Source of the DNA: CAYRQP01 sp964426545 | GTDB taxonomy: Bacteria; Fermentibacterota; Fermentibacteria; Fermentibacterales; JCC-6 | DNA: 64,000 nucleotides | Direction of reading: 5' to 3' | Assembly: GCA_964426545.1 (NCBI GenBank) | Contig: CAYRQP010000003.1 | Location: 1 to 64,000 of the forward strand | Part shown: positions 33,534 to 42,034 of the stretch, piece by piece | Layout of the letters: each line of letters starts with the position of its first letter | Numbering within the stretch: position 1 is the first letter of the stretch | Program-made: the position numbers and the translations under genes | Notes under the pieces: model-generated | The model's database searches: none | Told to the model about the DNA's origin: nothing | The model's input: the letters and a program-made list of their open reading frames with translations, nothing else

Positions 33534-34814
33534 TCATTCACTGATTCCACCCATGTCGTCAAGGAAGAGTTTATTCGATTTATGTTTACCCAACTGTTTT
33601 TTAAGTGTTTCCATAGCTTCTACCGGATTCATTTCCACCAGAATCTTTCTCATTATCCACATTCTGCTCAGTACATCTTCGTCCATCAAAAGTTCTTCGC
33701 GCCTAGTTCCTGATTTTGTAATATCTATTGCAGGATATATTCTTCTGTCTGCCAGTCTTCTGTCAAGGACTATCTCCGAGTTGCCAGTTCCCTTGAACTC
33801 TTCGAATATAACTTCATCCATCCTGCTGCCTGTATCCACAAGAGCTGTTCCCACAATGGTCAGACTGCCCCCGTCAACGATATTCCTGGCTGCTCCGAAG
33901 AACCTTTTAGGACGCTGCAGAGCATTGGAATCGACTCCGCCCGAGAGTATTTTCCCCGAGTGCGGGATTACCTGATTATTGGCTCTCGCCAGGCGCGTAA
34001 TAGAATCAAGAAGAATAACGACATCAAGTCCGCTCTCAACCAGCCGCTTCGCTTTTTCCAGACACATATTGGCAACCTGAATATGACGTTTGGGGGGCTC
34101 ATCGAATGTGGAACTGAGTACTTCGCCCTGAACATTTCTCTTCATGTCCGTAACTTCTTCGGGGCGTTCATCTATCAATAAGATCATTAGTTTTGTTTTC
34201 GGGCTGTTTTGTGAAATGCTGTTTGCTATACGCTGAAGAAGGATTGTCTTGCCTGCCCGCGGTGGAGATACTATCAATGCCCGCTGCCCTTTCCCGAGGG
34301 GTGTAAGAAGATCCATTATTCTTCCGCACATTTCTTCCGGTGTTGTTTCCAGCCAGAATCTTTCTTCAGGGTAAAAAGGAACGAGATTGTCGAATCTGGG
34401 ACGGTTACTTATCTCGTTGAGACCGAGGTCGTTTACGCTCTCTATTCTGACAAGAGCGTTGTACTTTTCTTTGTGCTTCGGTTTTCTGACCTGTCCGGTT
34501 ATTGTGTCTCCCGTACCGAGATTGAATCGTTTTATCTGTGCGGGGGAAACATATATATCTTCAGAACTTGGAACATAGTTACATTCAATTGATCGCAGGA
34601 ATCCATATCCTTCGGGAAGGACATCGAGCACACCCGCAGAAAACGAGTATCCGTTCTGTTTTGTTTTTTCTTCCAGAAGTCTCTGTATTATTTCTTTTTT
34701 TCTCAATCCTGATATTTTTTCAAGCCCTTTCTCTTTTGCCAGTGCCTGTAATTCAACCAGTGTTCTTTTTTCCAGAATGGAAAGTGACAATTCGCTGTTT
34801 TGATTTGATGTCAT
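33534..34814 (-). CDS. rho: Transcription termination factor Rho
   Basis: The 426-residue hexameric RNA helicase ends transcripts. An N-terminal Rho-N helical domain (about 8-50) precedes an RNA-binding cold-shock-like domain with GYGFLRS and YVSPAQIKRFNLGTGD. The ATPase has P-loop SPPRAGKT, the Walker B segment LMILLIDERPEE, and the Q/R loop region. I start at 34814, preceded by GAGAGGG, since the longer frame adds 19 residues unlike the family. It is co-transcribed with rpmE. Confidence 0.96.
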   Translation of the reverse strand: MTSNQNSELSLSILEKRTLVELQALAKEKGLEKISGLRKKEIIQRLLEEKTKQNGYSFSAGVLDVLPEGYGFLRSIECNYVPSSEDIYVSPAQIKRFNLGTGDTITGQVRKPKHKEKYNALVRIESVNDLGLNEISNRPRFDNLVPFYPEERFWLETTPEEMCGRIMDLLTPLGKGQRALIVSPPRAGKTILLQRIANSISQNSPKTKLMILLIDERPEEVTDMKRNVQGEVLSSTFDEPPKRHIQVANMCLEKAKRLVESGLDVVILLDSITRLARANNQVIPHSGKILSGGVDSNALQRPKRFFGAARNIVDGGSLTIVGTALVDTGSRMDEVIFEEFKGTGNSEIVLDRRLADRRIYPAIDITKSGTRREELLMDEDVLSRMWIMRKILVEMNPVEAMETLKKQLGKHKSNKLFLDDMGGISE

Positions 34815-35102
34815 AAACCCTCTCAGATTAAATGTGGGTATCTCTTGTCTGATGATTTTGTATAAAAGCAATGATGGATTGCTCTGTTTTTAAATTTGTT
34901 TCCTAATTGTTTAGTGATTCGTAATCCTGCCTGCCGCACCCAAAAACTGAATTTTCACTTGGATGAAATATAATCAGTGTTTTTTCTTCTAAAGTCAAGT
35001 ACACTGTTTTGGACAGGAAAGTATATTATTATTCTACTTACCCGAGCAATATAATACTTATGTATCCAAAGCGGTTGTTTGCTATAATAAGGAGCTACAT
35101 TC
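34815..35102. other. Divergent intergenic region between rho and the GAF sensor gene
   Basis: These 288 bases hold the rho leader and the 5' region of the sensor gene. A six-base-stem hairpin at 34867-34883 (AGCAAT/ATTGCT) is followed by a T-run on both strands and could act as a weak attenuator in the rho leader. AAGGAG at about 35087-35092 serves the GTG start at 35103. No convincing -35/-10 pair was found. Confidence 0.4.
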
Positions 35103-37151
35103 GTGAAAACACTTACTCTTCTTCTGTACATCATGGTCTCGGTAATGATAATCATTCTGTTCACAGGGCTCATGCTTCCGTCCCCGGATTCGCATGATAC
35201 ATTCGGCCTTCTTGTAGGAGGCTTTTTTCTGCTTATTACCGCAGCGGCCCTTCCTCTTTTTTTCTGGAAAGAAGAGCATTCCCCTGAAAGAATTTATATT
35301 TTCATATCGTGTATCATGCTGTTATCGGCTGTACAGATAACCGGCGGCGGCATAAATAGTCCTCTTTTTGCCGTATATTTTCTTTTTTTGATGTGGGTTT
35401 CGCTTCCATCCGTAAAAGGACCAACGGTCGCTCTTGGGCTTGGAATGGGGCTTATAGAGGGGATTGCCCCCATTTCAAGACTTATATCCGAACGCGAACC
35501 CCTGTTTGCGGATGCAGGTATCTACATAAACTTCACAATAGTATTTATTTCCCTGTTCGGTTTTGGGCTGCTGGCAAACTGGCTTACTAAAACTGATTTT
35601 TCTTTTCTTCCTGAACGTGGGAGAATTACAGGCGCTACCAAACAAAGGCAAAAAACCGACTTTGTTTTTCCCACATCCACTGCATCTCATTTCCTGCCGA
35701 TGATACAACGTAATTCTGCATCGGCAGCAACCTGTCTCTTTGTCAGATATGATGACCATTCTTATCAGCTTGCAGCATCCGCAGGGTCGAAGGAAGAGAT
35801 AATCCCAAAATACATACTCCCTGTCGATGATTCCATCGTAAAGCAACTGCTGAATGTAAAAAGAAGCTGTCTTATAGATATGCGAGATAATGGCACTAAC
35901 TCTTTTGCCGCAGTATATAGAAACAGAAGAAGAAAGAAGATCTGCAGAATTGCTGTTACCCCTGTTATCTCTTCCGGTGAGATGTACGGTTTCTTTCTAC
36001 AGGATTTTCTGACCGGCGAAGAACCGGATAAAACAACATTCACAGATCTCGAAGATGCCGCCGCTACCTGTCTTTCCATCATGTCGGGTAAGAGTGAAAT
36101 AACCGGAGATGTGTCAATTTCAGCATGGACGGAAGATCTCGTTGAAATAGTCAGTAGAAGCACTGCACAGACTCTGGTAACAGATATTCTTCAGCATCTT
36201 ACCGGGTTTTTGAAAGGTATTACCGTCTCTATACTTGAAACAGATTTTTCAAAAGGGGTTATGTATGTGTGGGCGAGAAAAGGACCCCTTACAAAGGGAA
36301 AGCGGAGAGAAAACTTCAAGATAGACGATGGTGTAGCAGGGTGGTGTGTCCGGAATGCCTCCCCGTGCACCCGGCTTCACATGAAACAGGGGAAAAAGAA
36401 AGCCTATTCCTTTACAAGAACAGAGGATCTGTTCGATGAAGTTAATAGCTGTTTTGCAGTACCGCTTATGAACAATGGTTCTGTGGTCGGCCTGGTCATG
36501 GCAGAACACAACGATGATGATTACTTTTCTCCTGAGCATAATCATCTCATCAAAATAGCTGCCGGTATGCTGTCTCTCGGACTAAATTACGCCTCCCTTA
36601 AAACCCACCAGGAGAACATAAGAGGGAAAGATACTCTGACAGGACTTCCCGGGGCTGCAAGACTGCATGACTATCTCGGGAATCTGATAAAGCAGGTACG
36701 ACATTCCGGTTCATACATAGGATTGCTAATTGCCGACATCGATAACTTTACTCTGCTGAACCTTCAATACGGATATAGGGAAGGCGACAGGATTTTGCTT
36801 GAAGCTTCAAAGCGATTCAGAAGTTGTCTCAATGAGGATATTTTTATTGCTAAAGTAGGTCCGGATAGTTTTGCCGCCTGTATTCCCGGAGCAGAAAAAC
36901 ACACTCTGGAAGCCCTTGCAAGCAGAATAGCCGGTCATCTCACATGGGAACATCAGACACTTTCGGACGACCTATGCACAGTAAGCGTGTCTATTGGAGC
37001 CTCCTTTACCCACACTGACAGAAAAGTACTAACCCTAATTGCCGAATCTGAAAAAGCTGTAGAGAAGGCGGTTGAATTGCCTGATTCCCCCTACTATATC
37101 TTTTTCGTAAGGGGTTATGGACCAACTCTGCTTAAAGACGATACTCATTGA
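35103..37151 (+). CDS. Membrane sensor with GAF-like domains and a degenerate GGDEF domain
   Basis: The 682-residue protein has several N-terminal transmembrane segments (about 5-165), a linker, GAF-type sensor regions (about 200-330 and 350-500) and a C-terminal GGDEF-fold domain (about 515-670). The GGDEF core keeps ADIDNFTLLNLQYGYREGDRIL, but the signature loop reads VGPDSF, so diguanylate cyclase activity is unlikely. It may bind GTP or c-di-GMP, or act as a scaffold. GTG start at 35103 follows AAGGAG. The stop overlaps the VanZ-like gene's ATG by one base. Confidence 0.82.
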   Translation: MKTLTLLLYIMVSVMIIILFTGLMLPSPDSHDTFGLLVGGFFLLITAAALPLFFWKEEHSPERIYIFISCIMLLSAVQITGGGINSPLFAVYFLFLMWVSLPSVKGPTVALGLGMGLIEGIAPISRLISEREPLFADAGIYINFTIVFISLFGFGLLANWLTKTDFSFLPERGRITGATKQRQKTDFVFPTSTASHFLPMIQRNSASAATCLFVRYDDHSYQLAASAGSKEEIIPKYILPVDDSIVKQLLNVKRSCLIDMRDNGTNSFAAVYRNRRRKKICRIAVTPVISSGEMYGFFLQDFLTGEEPDKTTFTDLEDAAATCLSIMSGKSEITGDVSISAWTEDLVEIVSRSTAQTLVTDILQHLTGFLKGITVSILETDFSKGVMYVWARKGPLTKGKRRENFKIDDGVAGWCVRNASPCTRLHMKQGKKKAYSFTRTEDLFDEVNSCFAVPLMNNGSVVGLVMAEHNDDDYFSPEHNHLIKIAAGMLSLGLNYASLKTHQENIRGKDTLTGLPGAARLHDYLGNLIKQVRHSGSYIGLLIADIDNFTLLNLQYGYREGDRILLEASKRFRSCLNEDIFIAKVGPDSFAACIPGAEKHTLEALASRIAGHLTWEHQTLSDDLCTVSVSIGASFTHTDRKVLTLIAESEKAVEKAVELPDSPYYIFFVRGYGPTLLKDDTH

Positions 37152-37519
37152 TGCGTACTGTTTTCAAGCGTTTATTCTTATTTTCCGTTTTTGCAGGGAT
37201 CTTCTATCTGAGTCACCGCCCGTCCATCGCTTTAATTCCTCCTTTATTCCCTTTTCAGGATAAGGTATATCATTTTGTTGAATTTTTTATTTTCGGACTA
37301 GCCCTGTGGATTAACCGTGACCTGTTCGGAAATAAATATCAATGGTATATAGTTGTACTGCTTGGTGTCGGTTGGGCCGGGCTGGATGAGATACATCAAT
37401 CCTTTGTTCCCGGAAGGGATTGCTCATTCGGAGATTTCCTTGCTGATGTTACCGGAATTGCCGTTTCCCTGTTCTTTTTAAAAATAAGAAGCAGGCACAT
37501 CTCGAAGAATACTACATAG
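37151..37519 (+). CDS. VanZ-like membrane protein
   Basis: The 122-residue protein has four membrane segments and the VanZ-family pattern: D-K-V-x-H-F-x-E-F, then GLDEIHQSFVPGRDCSFGDFLADVTG with conserved acidic residues. VanZ-like proteins are linked to envelope stress or glycopeptide tolerance in some bacteria, but most members have no defined role. It starts one base into the stop of the sensor gene (TGATG), a tight translational link. Confidence 0.85.
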   Translation: MRTVFKRLFLFSVFAGIFYLSHRPSIALIPPLFPFQDKVYHFVEFFIFGLALWINRDLFGNKYQWYIVVLLGVGWAGLDEIHQSFVPGRDCSFGDFLADVTGIAVSLFFLKIRSRHISKNTT

Positions 37520-37546
37520 AGTATCCTGTTTATGTATCCTCTTCTT

Positions 37547-37574
37547 TTGACGATTTAGTTATATTCTTTATATT
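37547..37574 (+). promoter_or_regulatory. Promoter for the lipoprotein-LysM pair
   Basis: TTGACG, 16 bases, then TATATT, ending 90 bases before the lipoprotein ATG. This leaves a leader of about 80 bases that includes AAGGAGGTG eight bases before the start. Confidence 0.6.
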
Positions 37575-37663
37575 AGGGTGTTAATGATAGACAGTTAACA
37601 GTTAAGAAGTATTTGTGCTAATTTGTTACGTTCTCAAACATGATTCGAAAGGAGGTGCCAGAT

Positions 37664-37936
37664 ATGCTTAACAAAAGAGCTGTTGGGTTTATTTTTGTTC
37701 TTTTGAGTATTTCCATGCTTCTCGTTGCATGCGGTCCCAGCGCCGAAGAACTTTTAGCAAGAGATAATGCTCGCAGCGCCGCCCTTGCCGCACAGGCAAG
37801 AGTTGCCGATCTCGAAGAAGAATTACAGACTCTCCCGAATGCTATCGCAGCAAAGGAAGCTGAAGTTGCCGCTCTTGAAGCAGAACTGGTTCAATTACAG
37901 GAAGAATACTATTCACTCGGCGGCGGAAGCCGATAA
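37664..37936 (+). CDS. Small coiled-coil lipoprotein
   Basis: The 90-residue product starts at 37664, eight bases after the strong ribosome-binding site AAGGAGGTG. It has a lipoprotein signal peptide with lipobox LLVAC, then a heptad-patterned helix of about 45 residues (ARSAALAAQARVADLEEE and onward) ending in GGGSR. Architecture recalls Lpp-like or Pal-linked small lipoproteins, without their sequence. It is followed 16 bases later by the LysM gene. An abundant structural role is likely, judging by promoter and binding-site strength, but this is inferred. Confidence 0.8.
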   Translation: MLNKRAVGFIFVLLSISMLLVACGPSAEELLARDNARSAALAAQARVADLEEELQTLPNAIAAKEAEVAALEAELVQLQEEYYSLGGGSR

Positions 37937-37952
37937 CAGAAAGGGGAAAGAA

Positions 37953-38624
37953 ATGAAGAGTACAATAGTTTTAGCTCTGGTTCTTTGCCTGAGTTTTGCT
38001 GCTTCCGGTTTAGCCAAAACCTATATGGTGGAAGACCTTCAGATTTACTCTCGGGCTGAAATAGAAGCATTGGAAGACAAGGACATCGACCTTCAGATAG
38101 CCTGGTGGGAATGGCAGAAAGCTGTTGCCGATGTACAAATAGCAGACCTTGAAGCTCAGGTTCAGCCGCTTAGGGATCTGTTAGCCTCTTTGAATGCACG
38201 CATAGCTGACCTTAACAGTCAGATTGCATCTTTGCATTCACAGATTGAAGAACTCCGTAATGCAGCTGTCCTTCATACTATCATAGAGGGAGAGTGTCTC
38301 TGGACAATAGCTGCGTATCATTACCATTATGGTGATGGAACTCAGTGGCCTTTGATCTATGACCGCAATACTGACACTATTAGCGACCCCAACCTCATTT
38401 TTGCGGGTCATACTCTGTGGGTCCCTGTTCCAATGGTAACGTCCTACACTGTCATAGAAGGGGATTACTTAGGTAAAATCGCCGGATATGATGTTGTTTA
38501 CGACGACCGCGGAATGTGGCCTTCGCTGTATGAAGCTAACTCCGGTATAATCAACGATCCTAATCTCATCTTCCCGGGACAGGTCCTTACTATCCCGCGG
38601 ACAGCCGGAACGAGTAGACGCTAG
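37953..38624 (+). CDS. Exported LysM-repeat protein with coiled-coil
   Basis: The 223-residue product has a signal peptide (1-21), a coiled-coil of about 60 residues (45-105, with LNARIADLNSQIASLHSQI), and two LysM-type modules at about 107-163 and 164-218. Each module holds the pattern T-V/I-I-E-G-(D/E)-x-L-x-x-I-A, a central W-P-x-(I/L)-Y and I-x-D-P-N-L-I-F-x-G-x-x-L. Both bind peptidoglycan-type glycans in this family. GGGG precedes the ATG. The partner coiled-coil lipoprotein upstream suggests an outer membrane-to-wall tether. A terminator follows. Confidence 0.88.
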   Translation: MKSTIVLALVLCLSFAASGLAKTYMVEDLQIYSRAEIEALEDKDIDLQIAWWEWQKAVADVQIADLEAQVQPLRDLLASLNARIADLNSQIASLHSQIEELRNAAVLHTIIEGECLWTIAAYHYHYGDGTQWPLIYDRNTDTISDPNLIFAGHTLWVPVPMVTSYTVIEGDYLGKIAGYDVVYDDRGMWPSLYEANSGIINDPNLIFPGQVLTIPRTAGTSRR

Positions 38625-38647
38625 TCTCCTCAACACGATTGAAGAAG

Positions 38648-38680
38648 GCTCCCTGTATATTTTCAGGGGGCTTTCTGTTC
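38648..38680 (+). terminator. Rho-independent terminator after the LysM gene
   Basis: GCTCCCTG pairs with CAGGGGGC (one T-G pair) across eight bases at about 38649-38671, followed by TTTCTGTTCTCTTTC. It lies 24 bases after the LysM stop and before phoH. Confidence 0.55.
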
Positions 38681-38698
38681 TCTTTCGAAGGAATCTAA

Positions 38699-39637
38699 TT
38701 GAATCCTGATCCCGTTAAACGTAATATTGCCCTGTCTGCTGAAGAAGCTTCTCTGATTTTTGGCATCAATGATACAAACCTCAGAAAGATTTGTGAAAAA
38801 CTTTCTGTCACAGCGTCTTATCGAGATTCTACACTTTTCTTCACCGGACCAAGACTCAATACAGAGACAGCTGTTGCTGTCATCGACCGCCTTCTCCACG
38901 AAATTGCTCTCGGCGGTGTCCTCAATCAGCAGAGTATCGACGCAGCGTTGGGCTTTCCGAAGAATCACGACCCAAAACTCGAGGTTAAGGTTCCCGGCAG
39001 GGCCGGGCGAATTCTTCCGAAAACTGCCGGACAGGAAAAATATCTGCGCGCCATCCTTCAATCGGATATTGTCTTTTGTATCGGTCCTGCGGGTACGGGA
39101 AAAACTTTTCTTGCAGTGGCAAGTGCTGTCTCCGCTCTGTCGGAAGGAGAAGTGGATAGAATCATCATTTCCCGTCCGGCTGTTGAAGCCGGTGAAAAAC
39201 TTGGTTTTCTCCCGGGTGATCTGCAGCAGAAAATCGACCCGTATTTAAAACCTGTTTATGATGCTCTTGGTGACACTCTTACCCCATCAAAAGTAAAAAA
39301 ACTCCTCGACAGCAGAATAATTGAAATTGCACCGCTTGCTTATATGCGGGGAAGAACCCTTAATAATTCCTTTATCATTCTCGATGAAGCACAAAACACT
39401 ACCATTACGCAGATGAAAATGTTTCTTACAAGGCTCGGTTATGGCTCACGGTTCATCATAACAGGTGACATTACTCAGGTAGATATAAAGCCCACAAGCT
39501 CCTCAGGACTTGTTATAATTAGAGATGTTCTTGATGGTGTGGAAGGAATCGAGATTGTTTCACTTTCACATAATGATGTTGTCAGGCATCCCCTTGTCCA
39601 GCAGATAATAACAGCTTTTGAGGCTGGGAGTGATTAG
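38699..39637 (+). CDS. PhoH-like ATPase
   Basis: The 312-residue P-loop ATPase has Walker A GPAGTGKT at 129-136 and Walker B IILDEAQN, with RPAVEAGEKLGFLPGD and ITGDITQVD typical of PhoH. An N-terminal KH-like region (about 10-75) suggests RNA binding. The start is TTG at 38699 with AAGGA six to seven bases upstream. It heads the widespread phoH-pgpH-ybeY-corC-recO cluster, thought to act in RNA processing. Confidence 0.9.
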   Translation: MNPDPVKRNIALSAEEASLIFGINDTNLRKICEKLSVTASYRDSTLFFTGPRLNTETAVAVIDRLLHEIALGGVLNQQSIDAALGFPKNHDPKLEVKVPGRAGRILPKTAGQEKYLRAILQSDIVFCIGPAGTGKTFLAVASAVSALSEGEVDRIIISRPAVEAGEKLGFLPGDLQQKIDPYLKPVYDALGDTLTPSKVKKLLDSRIIEIAPLAYMRGRTLNNSFIILDEAQNTTITQMKMFLTRLGYGSRFIITGDITQVDIKPTSSSGLVIIRDVLDGVEGIEIVSLSHNDVVRHPLVQQIITAFEAGSD

Positions 39638-39642
39638 AACTG

Positions 39643-41661
39643 ATGTCTAAAATATTGACCCGCACATTCCTCGTTTTATTATTCTTCGCAGTTTTCTTTT
39701 TCTTCTTTGCGCCTGACAGTCAGTTTTTTTACAGCACCCCGGTAGTTGGACAGGTCTTCGAAAATAATCTGATAGTCGACCATGATATTGAAATACCAAT
39801 GACTGATTCTGATATATTTTCCCTCGAGGAAGATGTAGAAAAGCTCACTCCGGTTTTTGTACGCATAGATACTCTGCTTTGGAGTCTGATCATAGAAGAG
39901 CAGTTACTGGAATCCCTAAGAGCTGAAGGAATAAGCACAAGGCATATAAACGGAATTCTCGGTCAACTTTCCAACTACTATAATGCCGGTGTGTTTTCGC
40001 TTGACCACATCAGAAGCAAATATGATGGGACGGATATTGTCCTGCTTACAGATAAGGGACCCTCCGATATAGACCTATACAGTCTGAATGAAATCTCTGA
40101 AGTACAGACAGCTTTTTCTCAATGGCTTGCACCGCATAACATCGGAGATGAAAATGTAGATGCTTTAGCTTTGTATTTACTTCCAAATATCTCTCTGGAT
40201 GATTCCGCAAGGGCGGTGCGTCTTGACAATAATCTAAGTGCGTTGAGTTATATTGATACTGTCATTGTGGCCGGTGATACCCTTATCCATGCAGGTAAAC
40301 CCATCTCTGAAAATACAATTAGATACCTGACACACCTTGCCCCGCAGGGAATGGGTTTTTTTCTATCTTTGGGAGTAATCAGTATTCTCCTTTTCTTACT
40401 GTTTATTGTATTAATCGTCTTTATCTATATTAAAACCTTTATGCCCGATGTGTGGAAATTCACCAATCAACTTCTGCTTCTGTGTGCTGTCTGGCTGCTT
40501 TCTCTTGCCGCTACAGGTTTGGTGTGGAATCTCTCCATCAAAGCCGGAATTTACCTTTATGCTACAATGGTATCATTCGGAGCTGCATTTACCTGCATAT
40601 TCTTTAAAAGGCGTGACGGAATGTTCTTCTCTTCTGTTTTTGCTTTGGCTCTCGGAATAACACATCCGCATCCTTTTCTTCTGGTAGTAATAACAGCTGC
40701 TGCCGGCTTTTTTGTTTGCGTTATTACATGGGATATAACAAAACGCAGCACTATCCCAAAAGGTGCTGCTGTCTCTGCCTGCGGCAGTATAGCTGCTTTT
40801 CTGTTAATAAGATTTTCCCTTGTTCCCTTTACAGATATTCCTATCGATTCAACGGTTGTTTCTCTAATTGGTGCTTCCATTATCGGTCTTGGTGCGGTAA
40901 GTGTCCTGCTGCCGGTCTTTGAAAAGGTCTTCGGTATGTATACAGTACTGAGTTTTGTCGATATTCTCAAGGCAGATCATAAACTTCTGCTGGCTCTCAG
41001 CGAAAAAGCTCCCGGAACATGGAATCATTCTCAACTTGTTTCCGAACTCGCCAAACAGGCGGCTCTCGTTATCAACGCAGATGACACTCTGGCCTCTGCA
41101 GGGGGGCTCTTCCACGATATAGGTAAGATAAGCACTCCGGAGTACTTCATCGAGAACCAGAGTTCTGATGACAGTCCGCACGACTGTCTATCTCCCGAAG
41201 AGAGTGCAAGAAAAATAATATCTCATGTCAGGAATGGGGTATCGCTGGCAGAGAAGGCTAAGCTCCCCCGCAGGTTAATCGAAATAATCAGGCAGCATCA
41301 CGGAACCGGAACAACCCTGTATTTTTACAACAAAGCCCTTGAATCTGCTGTTGATCCTGCTGATGTGAACAGAACTTTATATCAGTATGGCGGGCCGAAA
41401 CCTGATTCTCTTGAAAGTGCTATTGTCCTGCTTGCCGACCAGGCAGCTTCTGCAACTAAGAACACAATCGAGAAGGAAAATATCCGGGATACTGTTGCGT
41501 CTGTAATAAACAACATCGATGCAGAAGGACAACTTGACGATTGTCAGTTAACGAGAAAGAACCTGAAGGAGATTGAAGAAGTATTCAGCAATATTCTCGA
41601 AGGGAAAATATATAAGCGGATAGATCACTATCCTGAAGGTGATAAATCCGTTGCGGATTGA
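39643..41661 (+). CDS. PgpH/YqfF-type 7TM-HD membrane phosphodiesterase
   Basis: The 672-residue protein has a first membrane segment (about 8-23), an extracytoplasmic region of about 210 residues, a bundle of seven or so membrane segments (about 235-435) and a cytoplasmic HD domain (about 455-620) with GGLFHDIGKISTPEYF and IIRQHHGTGTT. Characterised relatives such as Listeria PgpH hydrolyse cyclic-di-AMP. Position between phoH and ybeY supports the call. The start ATG follows directly after phoH with five bases between. Confidence 0.88.
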   Translation: MSKILTRTFLVLLFFAVFFFFFAPDSQFFYSTPVVGQVFENNLIVDHDIEIPMTDSDIFSLEEDVEKLTPVFVRIDTLLWSLIIEEQLLESLRAEGISTRHINGILGQLSNYYNAGVFSLDHIRSKYDGTDIVLLTDKGPSDIDLYSLNEISEVQTAFSQWLAPHNIGDENVDALALYLLPNISLDDSARAVRLDNNLSALSYIDTVIVAGDTLIHAGKPISENTIRYLTHLAPQGMGFFLSLGVISILLFLLFIVLIVFIYIKTFMPDVWKFTNQLLLLCAVWLLSLAATGLVWNLSIKAGIYLYATMVSFGAAFTCIFFKRRDGMFFSSVFALALGITHPHPFLLVVITAAAGFFVCVITWDITKRSTIPKGAAVSACGSIAAFLLIRFSLVPFTDIPIDSTVVSLIGASIIGLGAVSVLLPVFEKVFGMYTVLSFVDILKADHKLLLALSEKAPGTWNHSQLVSELAKQAALVINADDTLASAGGLFHDIGKISTPEYFIENQSSDDSPHDCLSPEESARKIISHVRNGVSLAEKAKLPRRLIEIIRQHHGTGTTLYFYNKALESAVDPADVNRTLYQYGGPKPDSLESAIVLLADQAASATKNTIEKENIRDTVASVINNIDAEGQLDDCQLTRKNLKEIEEVFSNILEGKIYKRIDHYPEGDKSVAD

Positions 41662-42034
41662 GATAATAGTGTCAAACCCCCTGTTTACTTCTGAACAACT
41701 TAGTTCTCTTCTCGCAGGCTCCATCTGCGGAGATGTGGATATAGTTTTGACAGACCCCGGGTTTCTTCGGATTTTGAATAAAAGATACAGACACATTGAC
41801 AAACCAACAGATGTTCTTACTTTTGACCTAGCGGATAGAAAGGAAGATATTCCGGAGGGAGTCATTTATGTCGATGGCCGACTGTTCCCTCCTATGAATG
41901 CTCTGTTGGAGAGAATCCTCCACGGATATCTTCATCTGATGGGTTATGTTCATAACACAAAGGAAGAAATGGACAATATGAATCTCAAGGTTGGTAAAAT
42001 GCTCGTCAACATTCACAGAAAACACTCCCTATAA
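41651..42034 (+). CDS. ybeY: YbeY endoribonuclease / rRNA maturation factor
   Basis: The 127-residue protein has a zinc-binding motif HGYLHLMGYVH; the family norm is HGxLHLxGYDH, so the Asp before the last His is Val. Other family parts are RYRHIDKPTDVLTF. I start at TTG 41651 because AAGGTGA lies eight bases upstream; a GTG at 41639 overlapping that site is the alternative. YbeY acts in 16S rRNA processing and ribosome quality control. It overlaps the HD gene before it and the CBS gene after it. Confidence 0.88.
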   Translation: MRIEIIVSNPLFTSEQLSSLLAGSICGDVDIVLTDPGFLRILNKRYRHIDKPTDVLTFDLADRKEDIPEGVIYVDGRLFPPMNALLERILHGYLHLMGYVHNTKEEMDNMNLKVGKMLVNIHRKHSL

